Below, piece by piece: positions 52,351 to 61,255 of a stretch of DNA of 64,000 nucleotides (position 1 is its first letter; each line of letters starts with the position of its first letter). The stretch covers positions 141,869 to 205,868 of the forward strand of contig NZ_MUNW01000051.1 of NCBI RefSeq assembly GCF_002002725.1. The letters are read 5' to 3'. The notes under the pieces are model-generated. The model had not been told where the DNA came from. It was given only the letters and a program-made list of their open reading frames with translations, and ran no database searches. The stretch is from Sinorhizobium sp. A49. Lineage in GTDB: Bacteria > Pseudomonadota > Alphaproteobacteria > Rhizobiales > Rhizobiaceae. The position numbers were made by a program, and so were the translations under genes.

Positions 52351-53271
52351 ATGCAGGACTTGAACGATCTTAAGCTTTTCGTCGACGTCGTCGAGCAGAA
52401 CGGTTTTGCTGCTGCCGCGCGCAAGCTCGATATGCCGCGTTCGCGGCTGAGCCGGCGCATCGGCTTGCTGGAGGAGCGGCTCGGCGTCCGGCTTGTCCAG
52501 CGTTCGACGCGTCACTTCGTCGTCACCGAGATCGGCAGGGAATATTACCGCCATTGCGTCGCCATGCTGGTGGAGGCGGAGGCCGCACAGGAGGTGATCG
52601 ATCGCACGCGCTCCGAACCCCAGGGCGTCGTGCATGTCAGTTGCCCCTCCTCGGTGCTCTATTTCCAGGTGGGAGAGATGATTGCCCGCTTCATGTCCGG
52701 CTGCCCGAAGGTCGAGGTGGTGCTCGAAAGCACCAACAGACGGGTGGACGTGTTGCGCGAAGGCATCGACATCGCCATCCGCGTCCGCTTCCCGCCGCTC
52801 GAGGAGAGCGACCTTGTGATCAAGAGGTTGGCAGAAAGCGCGCAGCGCCTGGTCGCCAGCCCTCGACTGCTCGGGCCTGACGCACGGCCGCTGACGCCCG
52901 CCGATCTCGCCGCCCTTCCGAGCCTGGCATGGAATTCGAACCGGCAGGAGCATGATTGGTGCCTGGACGGACCGGACGGCGCCAACGCCATCGTGCGCCA
53001 CAACCCGCGGCTCGTGACCGAAGACATGGTCGCCCTGCGCCTCGCCGCCCTGAAAGGCGTCGGCGTCACACAATTGCCGACCATGGTCGTGAGGCAGGAC
53101 CTGAAGGATGGAACACTAGTCGACGTACTGCCCCAATGGGCACCCCGGGCCGGCATCATTCACGCCGCCTTTCCATCACGGCGCGGGCTGCTTCCCTCGG
53201 TCAGGGCATTGCTTGATTTCCTCGCGAACGAATATGCCGAACTTGCGAGGCTGGACGAGCCGGGAACGTGA
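52351..53271 (+). CDS. LysR-family transcriptional regulator
   Basis: A 306-residue LysR regulator with the winged helix in 2-62 (LNDLKLFVDVVEQNGFAAAA, LDMPRSRLSRRIGLLEERLG, QRSTRHFVVTEIG) and an effector domain starting near 90 (GVVHVSCPSSVLYFQ). ATG 52351 is chosen; a TTG two codons earlier is also in frame. Divergent from and likely regulator of the pirin/YcaC unit, the usual arrangement for such genes. Confidence 0.9.
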   Translation: MQDLNDLKLFVDVVEQNGFAAAARKLDMPRSRLSRRIGLLEERLGVRLVQRSTRHFVVTEIGREYYRHCVAMLVEAEAAQEVIDRTRSEPQGVVHVSCPSSVLYFQVGEMIARFMSGCPKVEVVLESTNRRVDVLREGIDIAIRVRFPPLEESDLVIKRLAESAQRLVASPRLLGPDARPLTPADLAALPSLAWNSNRQEHDWCLDGPDGANAIVRHNPRLVTEDMVALRLAALKGVGVTQLPTMVVRQDLKDGTLVDVLPQWAPRAGIIHAAFPSRRGLLPSVRALLDFLANEYAELARLDEPGT

Positions 53272-53301
53272 TCGGGCAGCATCTCGCTGGCCGCCCACGC
53301 C

Positions 53302-54531
53302 TCAAGAACCGTCGGCGGAGCGTGTCTTCAGGATCGCCGAAAAGCGCGGATCGAAGGTGCGGCTGATCGGCTCGGCGGCGGCGCCGATGGCAACCGCCCA
53401 GGGATCAGTGAAGCCGACCTGCAGGCGCGGCAGGCTGCGATCGCGCCGATCGGCGAGTGACGGAAGCAGCGGCTGCATCGTGTCCGTGATCAGCTGTGCC
53501 AGGCCCGGCGGCAGTCCGCCACACAGGATCACCGTTTGCGGGTCGAAGATGGTTTCGAGCACCTGGACGGCGCCACGCAATTCATAGACGGCCACATCCA
53601 GCCAATTGCGCAACCTGATGTCCCCGTCTGTGACAGCCGCATCGAGGCGGGCATAGAGGTCCGGGTCGGCCGGATCGAGCTCGAGCAGCTTGCAGAGGGA
53701 AGCGATCGAGGCGCGGTACTCAAGCGGTGTGCGCTCGTGCTCGGCAGCCCCTCGCGGCAGGCTCAGGATCATGCCGATCTCGCCGCCATTGCCGTTGGCA
53801 CCACGATAAAGCTCGCCATTGAGGATCAGCCCGGCGCCAAGGCCGTAGCCGAGATAGATGCAGATGGCGTGATCGACGCCATGCGCTGCGCCGACCAGAC
53901 GCTCGGCCGTGGCGGCCGCAGCCGAATCGTTCTGCAAGGCGACGTCGAGGCCGGTGCCGGCGGCAAGCGTTTCAAGCAGGGGGAAGTTCTGCCAGGCCGC
54001 CATCATCCAGGGATCGTCGTCGGCGGCTTCGACACCGAACGGGCCGGGCATCGCCGCGCCAAGTCCAACCAGGCGTTGCTCCGATTGCGGCGCGATCGAC
54101 GCCAGGTCACGCCGGGTCTTCTCGATGAGATCCAGAATGGTCTTGACACCGGTCGCCGGTCCGCCCGCCGGAAGGTTGGCCTCTGCGCGCGCCAGAACCG
54201 TACCCTCGAGATCCACTGCGATGGTGCGCGTGACGTGCCGATCGATCTGCAGGCCGATGGCAAAGGCACCCTCGGCGACCAGGCGATAGGGCGTCGACGG
54301 TTGCCCCCGGCCATTGCGCACCGCCGTCAGCGACTGGACCAGCCCGTCGCGTTCCAAATCCTCGATGATGTTGGAAACCGTCTGCTTCGTCAGCGTGGTC
54401 GCACGGGCAAGGTCGGCGCGGGACAATTGCCCGTTCAACCGCAATGCGTCGATCATGACGCGCCGGTTGTGGGCGCTCGTCCCTTCCTGGTTGGTGCCGC
54501 TCTTTGCCCGGATCGGCCGTAAATCGTTCAT
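53302..54531 (-). CDS. ROK-family transcriptional repressor lacking the zinc motif
   Basis: A 409-residue repressor of the NagC/Mlc/XylR type. The N-terminal winged helix is visible in LSRADLARATTLTKQTVSNI (about 37-56), and the ROK domain follows (GLQIDRHVTRTIAVDLEG; GLGAAMPGPFGVEA; GYGLGAGLILNGELYRGANG; NGGEIGMILS). In the place where ROK proteins have the CxCGxxGC zinc motif this one has LPRGAAEHERTPLEYRASIA, with no Cys cluster. ATG 54531 starts MNDLRPIRA; a longer frame to 54582 overlaps the operator. It is divergent from the sugar ABC operon and the palindrome at 54575-54595 lies between. Confidence 0.87.
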   Translation of the reverse strand: MNDLRPIRAKSGTNQEGTSAHNRRVMIDALRLNGQLSRADLARATTLTKQTVSNIIEDLERDGLVQSLTAVRNGRGQPSTPYRLVAEGAFAIGLQIDRHVTRTIAVDLEGTVLARAEANLPAGGPATGVKTILDLIEKTRRDLASIAPQSEQRLVGLGAAMPGPFGVEAADDDPWMMAAWQNFPLLETLAAGTGLDVALQNDSAAAATAERLVGAAHGVDHAICIYLGYGLGAGLILNGELYRGANGNGGEIGMILSLPRGAAEHERTPLEYRASIASLCKLLELDPADPDLYARLDAAVTDGDIRLRNWLDVAVYELRGAVQVLETIFDPQTVILCGGLPPGLAQLITDTMQPLLPSLADRRDRSLPRLQVGFTDPWAVAIGAAAEPISRTFDPRFSAILKTRSADGS

Positions 54532-54574
54532 CCCGAAAACCCCACTTGACACCGTTAGAATATTGAACAAGAAA

Positions 54575-54595
54575 TAAGTCAAGACAATTGACTTA
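54575..54595. promoter_or_regulatory. ROK operator candidate, TAAGTCAA-N5-TTGACTTA
   Basis: Perfect 8-bp inverted half-sites TAAGTCAA (54575-54582) and TTGACTTA (54588-54595) with GACAA between, 44 bp before the repressor ATG and 168 bp before the binding-protein ATG. The A/T-rich palindrome is of the size bound by NagC/Mlc-like proteins. Confidence 0.65.
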
Positions 54596-54763
54596 ATTGA
54601 GAGCCAACAAGAGCTCCGGGGGAACGAAGGCCACGGCCACAGGTCGTCGCAAGCGCTCCGATAGATATGTCGACGGCCGCCCGCAAGTGGGCGGATTTCT
54701 CATATTCGGCCCACCGGGGAGGTGTGCCGGCAAAACTGAAACGCTCAGTTATTGGAGGCAGGA

Positions 54764-56002
54764 ATGTTGAAATCCATTAAAACCACGTTGCTCAGCGCAA
54801 CCTTGCTCGGCTCGTCCTTTGCCGGCCACGCCTATGCCGAAACCACGCTCAACGCGCTCTTCATGGCGCAGGCGGCCTATAGCGAAACCGACGTGCGCGC
54901 CATGACCGAGGCCTTCACCAAGGCCAATCCGGACGTGAAGGTCAACCTTGAATTCGTCCCCTACGAAGGCCTGCACGACAAGACCGTGCTGGCGCAGGGC
55001 TCTGGCGGCGGCTACGACGTCGTGCTCTTCGACGTGATCTGGCCGGCCGAATACGCCGCCAACAAGGTGCTGGTCGATGTCTCCGACCGCGTCACCGACG
55101 AAATGAAGTCCGGCGTCCTGCCGGGCGCCTGGACAACGGTCGAATATGACGCCAAGCGCTACGGGATGCCGTGGATCCTCGACACCAAATATCTTTTCTA
55201 CAACAAGGAGATCCTTGAAAAGGCAGGCATCAAGGCGCCGCCGAAGACCTGGGACGAACTGACGGAACAGGCCAAGATCATCAAGGACAAGGGACTGGCC
55301 GCAACCCCGATCGCCTGGAGCTGGTCGCAGGCGGAAGCCGCGATCTGCGACTACACCACGCTCGTCAGCGCCTATGGCGGCAAGTTCATCGACGGCGGCA
55401 AGCCCGCTTTCACTTCGGGCGGCGGTCTCGACGCGCTCAACTATATGGTCACGAGCTATTCATCGGGGCTCACCAATCCGAACTCGAAGGAATTCCTCGA
55501 AGAGGACGTTCGCAAGGTCTTCCAGAACGGCGAAGCGGCCTTCGCGCTCAACTGGACCTACATGTACAACCTCGCCAACGACCCCAAGGAAAGCAAGGTC
55601 GCCGGCAAGGTCGGCGTCGTGCCGGCACCGGGTGTTGCGGGCAAGAGCGAGGTTTCGGCCGTCAATGGTTCGATGGGCCTCGGCATCACCTCGACCAGCA
55701 AGCATCCGGACGATGCCTGGAAGTACATCGTCCACATGACCTCGCAGCAGACGCAGAATGCCTATGCCAAGCTGAGCCTGCCGATCTGGGCGTCTTCCTA
55801 TGAAGATGCCAATGTCACCAAGGGCCAGGAAGAGCTGATCGCCGCTGCCAAGCTCGGCCTTGCCGCCATGTATCCGCGCCCGACGACGCCGAAGTACCAG
55901 GAGCTTTCGACAGCCCTGCAACAGGCAATCCAAGAGGCGCTGCTTGGTCAGGCCTCCGCCGAGGACGCGCTGAAGACCGCCGCCGAAAACAGCGGTCTCT
56001 GA
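54764..56002 (+). CDS. Sugar ABC transporter substrate-binding protein
   Basis: A 412-residue periplasmic binding protein of family 1 (carbohydrate type), with signal peptide (1-22, ending GHAYA) and the motifs DVRAMTEAFTKANPDVKVNL, YGMPWILDTKYLFYNKEIL and GSMGLGITSTSKHPDDAWKY. ATG 54764 follows GGAGG by 5 bp. First gene of the operon. Ligand unknown: the SIS/PfkB neighbours suggest an amino sugar or glycosylated amine. Confidence 0.9.
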   Translation: MLKSIKTTLLSATLLGSSFAGHAYAETTLNALFMAQAAYSETDVRAMTEAFTKANPDVKVNLEFVPYEGLHDKTVLAQGSGGGYDVVLFDVIWPAEYAANKVLVDVSDRVTDEMKSGVLPGAWTTVEYDAKRYGMPWILDTKYLFYNKEILEKAGIKAPPKTWDELTEQAKIIKDKGLAATPIAWSWSQAEAAICDYTTLVSAYGGKFIDGGKPAFTSGGGLDALNYMVTSYSSGLTNPNSKEFLEEDVRKVFQNGEAAFALNWTYMYNLANDPKESKVAGKVGVVPAPGVAGKSEVSAVNGSMGLGITSTSKHPDDAWKYIVHMTSQQTQNAYAKLSLPIWASSYEDANVTKGQEELIAAAKLGLAAMYPRPTTPKYQELSTALQQAIQEALLGQASAEDALKTAAENSGL

Positions 56003-56020
56003 TCCCCACGGTCTTCGACC

Positions 56021-56070
56021 TCCCGGGTGGCTCTGCCGCCCGGGACTTGCCGGGACGGTTTGACCGGCAA
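56021..56070 (+). other. Tandem hairpins after the binding-protein gene
   Basis: TCCCGGG (56021-56027) pairs with CCCGGGA (56039-56045) and an inner GGC/GCC pair; TTGCCGG (56047-56053) pairs with CCGGCAA (56064-56070). Such hairpins between a binding-protein gene and its permeases usually protect the upstream mRNA or limit read-through, so the binding protein is made in excess. Confidence 0.55.
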
Positions 56071-56109
56071 TAGCACCCTGGCCAAAATGGCCTAAAAGGT
56101 TTCCATCCC

Positions 56110-56991
56110 ATGTCCGGTACCTGGATAACAACGCGCGCGTGGCTTCTGATGCTGCCGCTGCTCGTAGTCATGATCTCTGTCATTGGCTGGCCGCTGATCG
56201 ACACGGTCAGGCTTTCGTTCACCGACGCAAAGCTCGTCGGCACCGAAGGCACGTTCGTCGGCCTCGCCAACTATGCTAAGGTGCTCGGCGGCTCGAATTT
56301 CCAGCGCGCCCTGGTCACAACCACATGGTTCGCAGTTGTTTCCGTAACTGCCGAAATGGTGATCGGGGTGCTGGCCGCTCTGTTGCTCAACCAGCAATTC
56401 CGTGGACGCACGGCGCTGCGCGCCCTGATGATCCTGCCCTGGGCTCTGCCGACCGTCGTCAACGCAACGCTGTGGCGGTTGATCTACAATCCGGAATATG
56501 GCGCACTGAATGCGGCCCTGACGCAGATCGGACTGATCGACAGCTATCGCTCCTGGCTCGGCGAACCCGGCTCGGCGCTGACCGCGCTGATCGTCGCCGA
56601 CTGCTGGAAGAACTTTCCGCTTGTCGCCCTGATCGCGCTTGCCGCCCTTCAGGCCGTGCCGCGCGACATCACGGCCGCCTCGCTCGTCGACGGCGCCGGG
56701 CCGTTCAACCGCTTCCGTTATGTCATTATGCCCTACCTCGCAGGCCCGCTGCTGGTGGCACTGGTGCTGCGCACGATCGAGGCCTTCAAGGTGTTCGACC
56801 TTGTCTGGGTGATGACACGCGGCGGCCCGGCCAACAGCACGCGCACGCTGTCGATCCTCGTCTATCAGGAAGCCTTCTCGTTTCAGCGGGCGGGATCCGG
56901 CGCCTCTCTCGCGTTGATCGTCACCTTGCTGGTGACGGTGCTCGCGGTCGCCTATGCCGCGCTCGTACGCAAAGCAGCGGGAGCCACCTGA
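56110..56991 (+). CDS. Sugar ABC transporter permease (MalF type)
   Basis: A 293-residue permease with six spans, starting with TM1 WLLMLPLLVVMISVIGWPLI. The ATPase-docking EAA loop is DITAASLVDGAGPFNRFRYV (about 193-212), with the later WVMTRGGPANSTRTLSILVY. It overlaps the second permease gene by one base (TGATG), so the two are translated together. Confidence 0.9.
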   Translation: MSGTWITTRAWLLMLPLLVVMISVIGWPLIDTVRLSFTDAKLVGTEGTFVGLANYAKVLGGSNFQRALVTTTWFAVVSVTAEMVIGVLAALLLNQQFRGRTALRALMILPWALPTVVNATLWRLIYNPEYGALNAALTQIGLIDSYRSWLGEPGSALTALIVADCWKNFPLVALIALAALQAVPRDITAASLVDGAGPFNRFRYVIMPYLAGPLLVALVLRTIEAFKVFDLVWVMTRGGPANSTRTLSILVYQEAFSFQRAGSGASLALIVTLLVTVLAVAYAALVRKAAGAT

Positions 56992-57836
56992 TGGAACGCC
57001 AGAGCCCGCTCTTTACCGCCTTCATCTACGCTTCAGCCCTGTTGCTCGCCGCCGTCATCCTTGCGCCCGTGCTCTGGCTCTTCATCATGAGCATCTCGTC
57101 TACCGCCGACCTCTCAGCAAAGCCGCTCAACTGGTGGCCCGATGAGATCGACCTGTCCCGTTACGGCGTGCTCATGACCACGCTGGAAAACAGCGCCGGT
57201 GCGGCCTTCGTCGCCTCGCTCCTCAACAGCCTGAAGGTGGCCGGCATGGCGACGCTTGCAGCCATCGCCGTTGCCATACCCTCTGCCTGGGCCGTGTCGC
57301 GAACGCCTGCAGTCTCCTGGTCGCTCTACGCGGTGATCGCCACCTACATGCTGCCGCCGGTGGCGTTGGCTGTGCCGCTCTACATGGGTCTTGCCACACT
57401 CGGCCTGTTGAATTCCGTCTTCGGCCTTGCGCTGGTGTATCTCACCATCCTTGCGCCCTTCACCACTTGGCTGCTGAAATCCGGTTTCGATTCCATTCCG
57501 AAGGAAATCGAGAGCGCTGCGATGATCGACGGCGCCAGGCTGGATCAGATCCTCAGGCTGATCACCCTGCCGCTTGCAGCCCCAGTCATGGCCACCTCGG
57601 CGCTCTTTGCCTTCCTGCTTGCCTGGGACGAATTCTTCTATGCGCTGCTGTTCACATCGGACCTGCGTGCAAAAACCCTGACGGTCGCCATCGCCGATCT
57701 CGCCGGCGGCCGGGTTTCCGATTACGGACTGATCGCAACCGCCGGCGTGCTTGCCGCCCTGCCGCCGGTGCTGATCGGACTTATCATGCAAAAAGCCCTG
57801 ATTTCCGGGCTCACCAGCGGCGGCGTCAAGGGATAA
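56991..57836 (+). CDS. Sugar ABC transporter permease (MalG type)
   Basis: A 281-residue permease with an N-terminal span (FIYASALLLAAVILAPVLWLF) and the EAA loop KEIESAAMIDGARLDQILRL (about 179-198). It pairs with the product of 56110-56991 in the importer. The frame open from 56325 is a shadow; the real start is ATG 56991. It is 2 bp from the SIS gene. Confidence 0.9.
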   Translation: MERQSPLFTAFIYASALLLAAVILAPVLWLFIMSISSTADLSAKPLNWWPDEIDLSRYGVLMTTLENSAGAAFVASLLNSLKVAGMATLAAIAVAIPSAWAVSRTPAVSWSLYAVIATYMLPPVALAVPLYMGLATLGLLNSVFGLALVYLTILAPFTTWLLKSGFDSIPKEIESAAMIDGARLDQILRLITLPLAAPVMATSALFAFLLAWDEFFYALLFTSDLRAKTLTVAIADLAGGRVSDYGLIATAGVLAALPPVLIGLIMQKALISGLTSGGVKG

Positions 57837-57838
57837 CC

Positions 57839-58858
57839 ATGAGCGACACAACCACCCGCCCGGCCGGGCTCATTGCAATCGACCGCGAAATGGCCCGCCA
57901 GGCCGCGGACGCCGTCGCTTCATTCCACGCGGCACAGGCGTTGGCCGGCAAGATCGCCGCATCGCTCAGATCGACCGGCAAACTGCTGCTGCTCGGCATG
58001 GGCGGCTCGCATGCGGTCGGCCGCGCGCTTGAACCGCTCTACCGTGCGCACGGCATCGATGCGATCGCGCTGCCGTTGTCGGAACAGTTGGGACAACCCT
58101 TGTCGATCTCGGGCAAGACGATCCTCGTCACCTCCCAATCCGGGGAAAGTGCGGAGGTATTGCGCTGGTTTGCGGAAACGAACGGCGCGACTGGCGACAC
58201 CTTCGGGCTGACCCTCGAGGGGAATTCCTTTCTCGCCCGAAGCGCCCTCTCCCTGGTCGGCGTTGGCGGTACGGAGAAGGCATTCGCAGCCACGCGCAGC
58301 CTGACGATCAGCTTTGCCCTGCACCTGTCGATCCTCGCCGCCCTTGGTGACGACCCGTCATCGGCACTGCAGGCGATCGAGAGCCCGCAAGCACCCGGCA
58401 CGACGCCCGCGCTCGCAGCACTGGCAGACGTCCGCTCCGTCGTCACCTCTGGCCGCCGACTTCAGGGATTGGCCGAAGCGATCGGGCTCGGGTTGACAGA
58501 GCTGTCGCGGCTGCCCTGCTTCTCCCTCGAAGGCGGGCAGTTGCGGCATGGGCCGATGGAGATGCTCGACCCGTCGGTCGGCGTCGTCCTGTTTCGCGCC
58601 GCGGATGCCACCGCCGGTCTCGTCAGCGCCATGGCGGTTTCGGCAGCAGAAGCCAGCTCGCCTGTTGTCGTCTTCGATGCGTCCGGCGAGACACCGATCC
58701 CCGGCGTGACCACCCTTTCCTTCGAACCTGCTGCCGGCATGGCGGCGATCTTTGCGATGCTGCCGGTGGCGCAATCCTTCATGATCGCCTTTGCCGCGGC
58801 GCGCGTCGCCGATGCCGGAACCCCGGTCCGGTCGACCAAGATTACCCGGAGCGAATGA
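57839..58858 (+). CDS. SIS-domain sugar isomerase/deglycase
   Basis: A 339-residue protein with two SIS subdomains (GlmS/AgaS/FrlB layout). The first has LLLGMGGSHAVGRALEPLYR (about 44-63) and TSQSGESAEVLRWF (about 99-112), the phosphosugar-binding Ser cluster; the second has TSGRRLQGLAEAIGLGLTEL. It probably acts on a phosphorylated amino sugar or fructosamine. Because it is next to a PfkB kinase the FrlB/FrlD pair (fructoselysine-6-phosphate deglycase and kinase) is a fitting model, but GlcN-6-P deaminase-like activity cannot be excluded. Confidence 0.85.
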   Translation: MSDTTTRPAGLIAIDREMARQAADAVASFHAAQALAGKIAASLRSTGKLLLLGMGGSHAVGRALEPLYRAHGIDAIALPLSEQLGQPLSISGKTILVTSQSGESAEVLRWFAETNGATGDTFGLTLEGNSFLARSALSLVGVGGTEKAFAATRSLTISFALHLSILAALGDDPSSALQAIESPQAPGTTPALAALADVRSVVTSGRRLQGLAEAIGLGLTELSRLPCFSLEGGQLRHGPMEMLDPSVGVVLFRAADATAGLVSAMAVSAAEASSPVVVFDASGETPIPGVTTLSFEPAAGMAAIFAMLPVAQSFMIAFAAARVADAGTPVRSTKITRSE

Positions 58859-58861
58859 AGC

Positions 58862-59797
58862 ATGCGTCCTCTTGTCGTCATCGGCAACGTCAACGTCGAT
58901 CTGATCCTCGGGCCGGCCGCCCCCTGGCCGAAGGCCGGGACGGAAATCATCGTCGATCATGACGAACTACGCGTCGGCGGTTGTGCCGGCAACAGCGCGT
59001 TGGCCTGGGATTCGCTTGGCGTCGACTATGCGATTGCCGCGAACACTGGCAACGACCAGTTCGGCACCTGGCTGAAGGACGCTTTTGCCGAGCGGGCCAG
59101 CGGCTGGCCCGTCGAAAACGTCGGCACGACACTGTCGGTCGGCATCACCCATCCGGACGGCGAACGCACCTTCTTCACCACCCGCGGGCACCTGCCGCTC
59201 TTCAGCTTCGAAGAAGTCCGCGGCATGCTCGACGGTGAGCGCCTGCGTGGCGGCCTTGCGCTGCTTGCCGGTTCGTTCCTGACCGATGCGCTGACCGCTG
59301 CCTATGACGATGTCTTCGCCTGGGCCGAGGCGCACGACATTGCCGTCGCGCTCGACACCGGCTGGCCGCTCGACGGCTGGACGGACGCCAACTGTACCGC
59401 GACGATCGGCTGGCTGAAACGCTGCCGGCTTGCGCTCTTCAACGAGGTCGAGACGACGACGCTGACCGGCCTTGCCGATCCAGCGGACGCCGCCCGCGCA
59501 CTGAAGACACATATGCCCGACGACGCGATCGTCGTCGTTAAACGCGGGCCAAACGGGGCACTGGCACTTGGCTCGACAGGAGACATCGTCTCCGTCGCCG
59601 CGCCCGCGGTCAAAGTCATCGACACGATCGGCGCGGGCGACGTGTTCAACGCCGGCTTTCTCGCAGCCCTTGCCGCCGGCATGCCGCTCAAGGACAGCCT
59701 TCGCACCGGCGTCACCATTGCTTCCGAGGCGATCTCGACGCTGCCGCGCGCTTATGGAAACCCCTTATCCGCCTTTCTTCAGGAGACGACCGCATGA
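58862..59797 (+). CDS. PfkB-family sugar kinase
   Basis: A 311-residue PfkB/ribokinase-fold kinase. N-terminal motif [12 protein letters not shown] with [15 protein letters not shown] (about 39-53), and the C-terminal signature with the catalytic Asp in [17 protein letters not shown] (about 258-274). It would phosphorylate the imported sugar. It overlaps the ATPase gene by ATGA and is 3 bp after the SIS gene. Confidence 0.88.
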   Translation: MRPLVVIGNVNVDLILGPAAPWPKAGTEIIVDHDELRVGGCAGNSALAWDSLGVDYAIAANTGNDQFGTWLKDAFAERASGWPVENVGTTLSVGITHPDGERTFFTTRGHLPLFSFEEVRGMLDGERLRGGLALLAGSFLTDALTAAYDDVFAWAEAHDIAVALDTGWPLDGWTDANCTATIGWLKRCRLALFNEVETTTLTGLADPADAARALKTHMPDDAIVVVKRGPNGALALGSTGDIVSVAAPAVKVIDTIGAGDVFNAGFLAALAAGMPLKDSLRTGVTIASEAISTLPRAYGNPLSAFLQETTA

Positions 59798-60879
59798 GCG
59801 CGCTTGAGATCCGCAACATTCACAAGCGCTACGGCGAAGTCGAGACGCTGAAGGGCATCGACATCGCGCTGGAAAGCGGCGAATTCCTGGTGCTGCTCGG
59901 CTCGTCGGGCTGCGGCAAGTCCACCCTGCTCAACATCATCGCCGGCCTTGCCGAGCCGAGTGGCGGCGACATCCGCATTGGAACCCGCTCCATCGTCGGG
60001 GTGCACCCCAAGGATCGCGACATCGCCATGGTGTTTCAATCCTACGCCCTCTACCCGAACATGAGCGTCGCCCGCAACATCGGCTTTGGCCTGGAAATGC
60101 GCAAGGTTCCGGCGCCCGAGCGCGAAAAGGCGGTCAGCGAAACGGCAAAGCTGCTGCAGATCGAAAACCTGCTTCAGCGCAAGCCGAGCCAGCTCTCCGG
60201 CGGCCAGCGCCAGCGTGTCGCCATCGGGCGGGCGCTGGTGCGCAACCCGCAGGTTTTCCTCTTCGACGAACCGCTGTCGAACCTCGACGCCAAGCTGCGC
60301 ATGGAGATGCGCACGGAACTGAAGCGGCTGCACCAATTGCTGAAGACGACCGTGGTCTATGTCACCCACGACCAGATCGAGGCGATGACGCTCGCCACCC
60401 GCATCGCCGTCATGCGCGATGGCCGCATCGAACAGCTCGGGACGCCGGAAGAGATCTATGACCGACCGACGACACTCTACGTCGCCGGTTTTGTCGGCTC
60501 GCCGCCCATGAACATTTTCGATGCGGACGTCGCGGAAGGCGGCTTGCGCGTGGGAGACGGCAATGCACCGATCGCAATTCCCGCGCGCTTTCACGGCAAG
60601 GTATCGAATGGCCAGCAGGTCAAGGTTGGCATCCGCCCGGAAGCGCTGCGTCTTTCAACCGACGAGGCAAATGCGCCGCGGCTGACGGCGCGCGTGGAAG
60701 TGGTCGAGCTGACCGGCCCGGAACTGGTGGTGACGGCGCGCATCGGCGGCGAGCGCATCACCGCGTGCCTGCCGCCGCGCACCCAGCTTGCAATCGATGC
60801 CGAGCGGACATTTGCCTTCGACGAAGGCGCCTTGCATCTGTTCGATCCGGAAACCGGGAGATCGCTGCTCGCCTCGTGA
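59794..60879 (+). CDS. Sugar ABC transporter ATPase (UgpC/MsmK type)
   Basis: A 361-residue ATPase: Walker [17 protein letters not shown] (about 36-51), signature [15 protein letters not shown], Walker [15 protein letters not shown], and a C-terminal TOBE/OB domain ([12 protein letters not shown]) typical of the CUT1 sugar importers. It energises the importer encoded at 54764-57836. Last gene of the operon. Confidence 0.92.
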   Translation: MSALEIRNIHKRYGEVETLKGIDIALESGEFLVLLGSSGCGKSTLLNIIAGLAEPSGGDIRIGTRSIVGVHPKDRDIAMVFQSYALYPNMSVARNIGFGLEMRKVPAPEREKAVSETAKLLQIENLLQRKPSQLSGGQRQRVAIGRALVRNPQVFLFDEPLSNLDAKLRMEMRTELKRLHQLLKTTVVYVTHDQIEAMTLATRIAVMRDGRIEQLGTPEEIYDRPTTLYVAGFVGSPPMNIFDADVAEGGLRVGDGNAPIAIPARFHGKVSNGQQVKVGIRPEALRLSTDEANAPRLTARVEVVELTGPELVVTARIGGERITACLPPRTQLAIDAERTFAFDEGALHLFDPETGRSLLAS

Positions 60880-60954
60880 CACCGAGAGCAACCATATCTT
60901 CCGGGCGATCGGCGAAGTCGGCCCCACACCCGCGGCCTCCCCTGCCAAGGCCGG

Positions 60955-61097
60955 CGCTTAGCAAAAGAGGGCGGAGGCTCCTCGCCGACACTCCCGCGAG
61001 TTCATGAAGATCAGCCGGGAGGAAACCTCTTGGCGTAAACCATCTCGTGCGTCGCAATCAGCATGCTTTTTCCGACGTCCGCCAGCCGACTGATCAC
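60955..61097 (-). pseudogene. Decayed C-terminal fragment of a polar amino acid ABC ATPase
   Basis: Translating the minus strand from GTG 61097 gives VISRLADVGKSMLIATHEMV, YAK, then a frameshift after which VSSRLIFMN continues, then a second frameshift to GSVGEEPPPSFAKR. Together these match the D-loop/H-loop and C-terminal part of GlnQ/HisP-type ATPases (VI..LA..G.TMLI.THEM.FAR.VSSRLIFM..G...E.GPP..F). Two frameshifts, stops in all frames and no promoter show it is a remnant. It lies between two intact genes, so the locus probably lost an amino acid transporter. Confidence 0.7.
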
Positions 61098-61163
61098 CTG
61101 TATTCTCCCATTTTTTCCTCTAACCATATTCCATTATACTGTACCTAAGTCCCGAATAGCGGA

Positions 61164-61192
61164 TTGACGTTCGGAAAGTCGACGGTCATAAC
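61164..61192 (+). promoter_or_regulatory. Possible sigma-70 promoter, TTGACG-N17-CATAAC
   Basis: TTGACG (61164-61169) and CATAAC (61187-61192) with 17 bp between, 63 bp before ATG 61256. It is a weak -10 but good spacing. Confidence 0.4.
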
Positions 61193-61255
61193 TTGTCAAG
61201 GGCGAATGATGTAGCTTCGTCTTATGGAGCGCCCGACAGAAGGAATTGGTGAGCG

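Larger units (their letters stand above)
60880..61255. other. Intergenic region after the sugar operon
   Basis: 376 bp without an intact gene. It contains the ATPase remnant (60955-61097), a 50-bp A/T-rich part (about 61110-61150) and a promoter-like pair at 61164-61192 for the next gene. No terminator was recognised after 60879. Confidence 0.5.
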
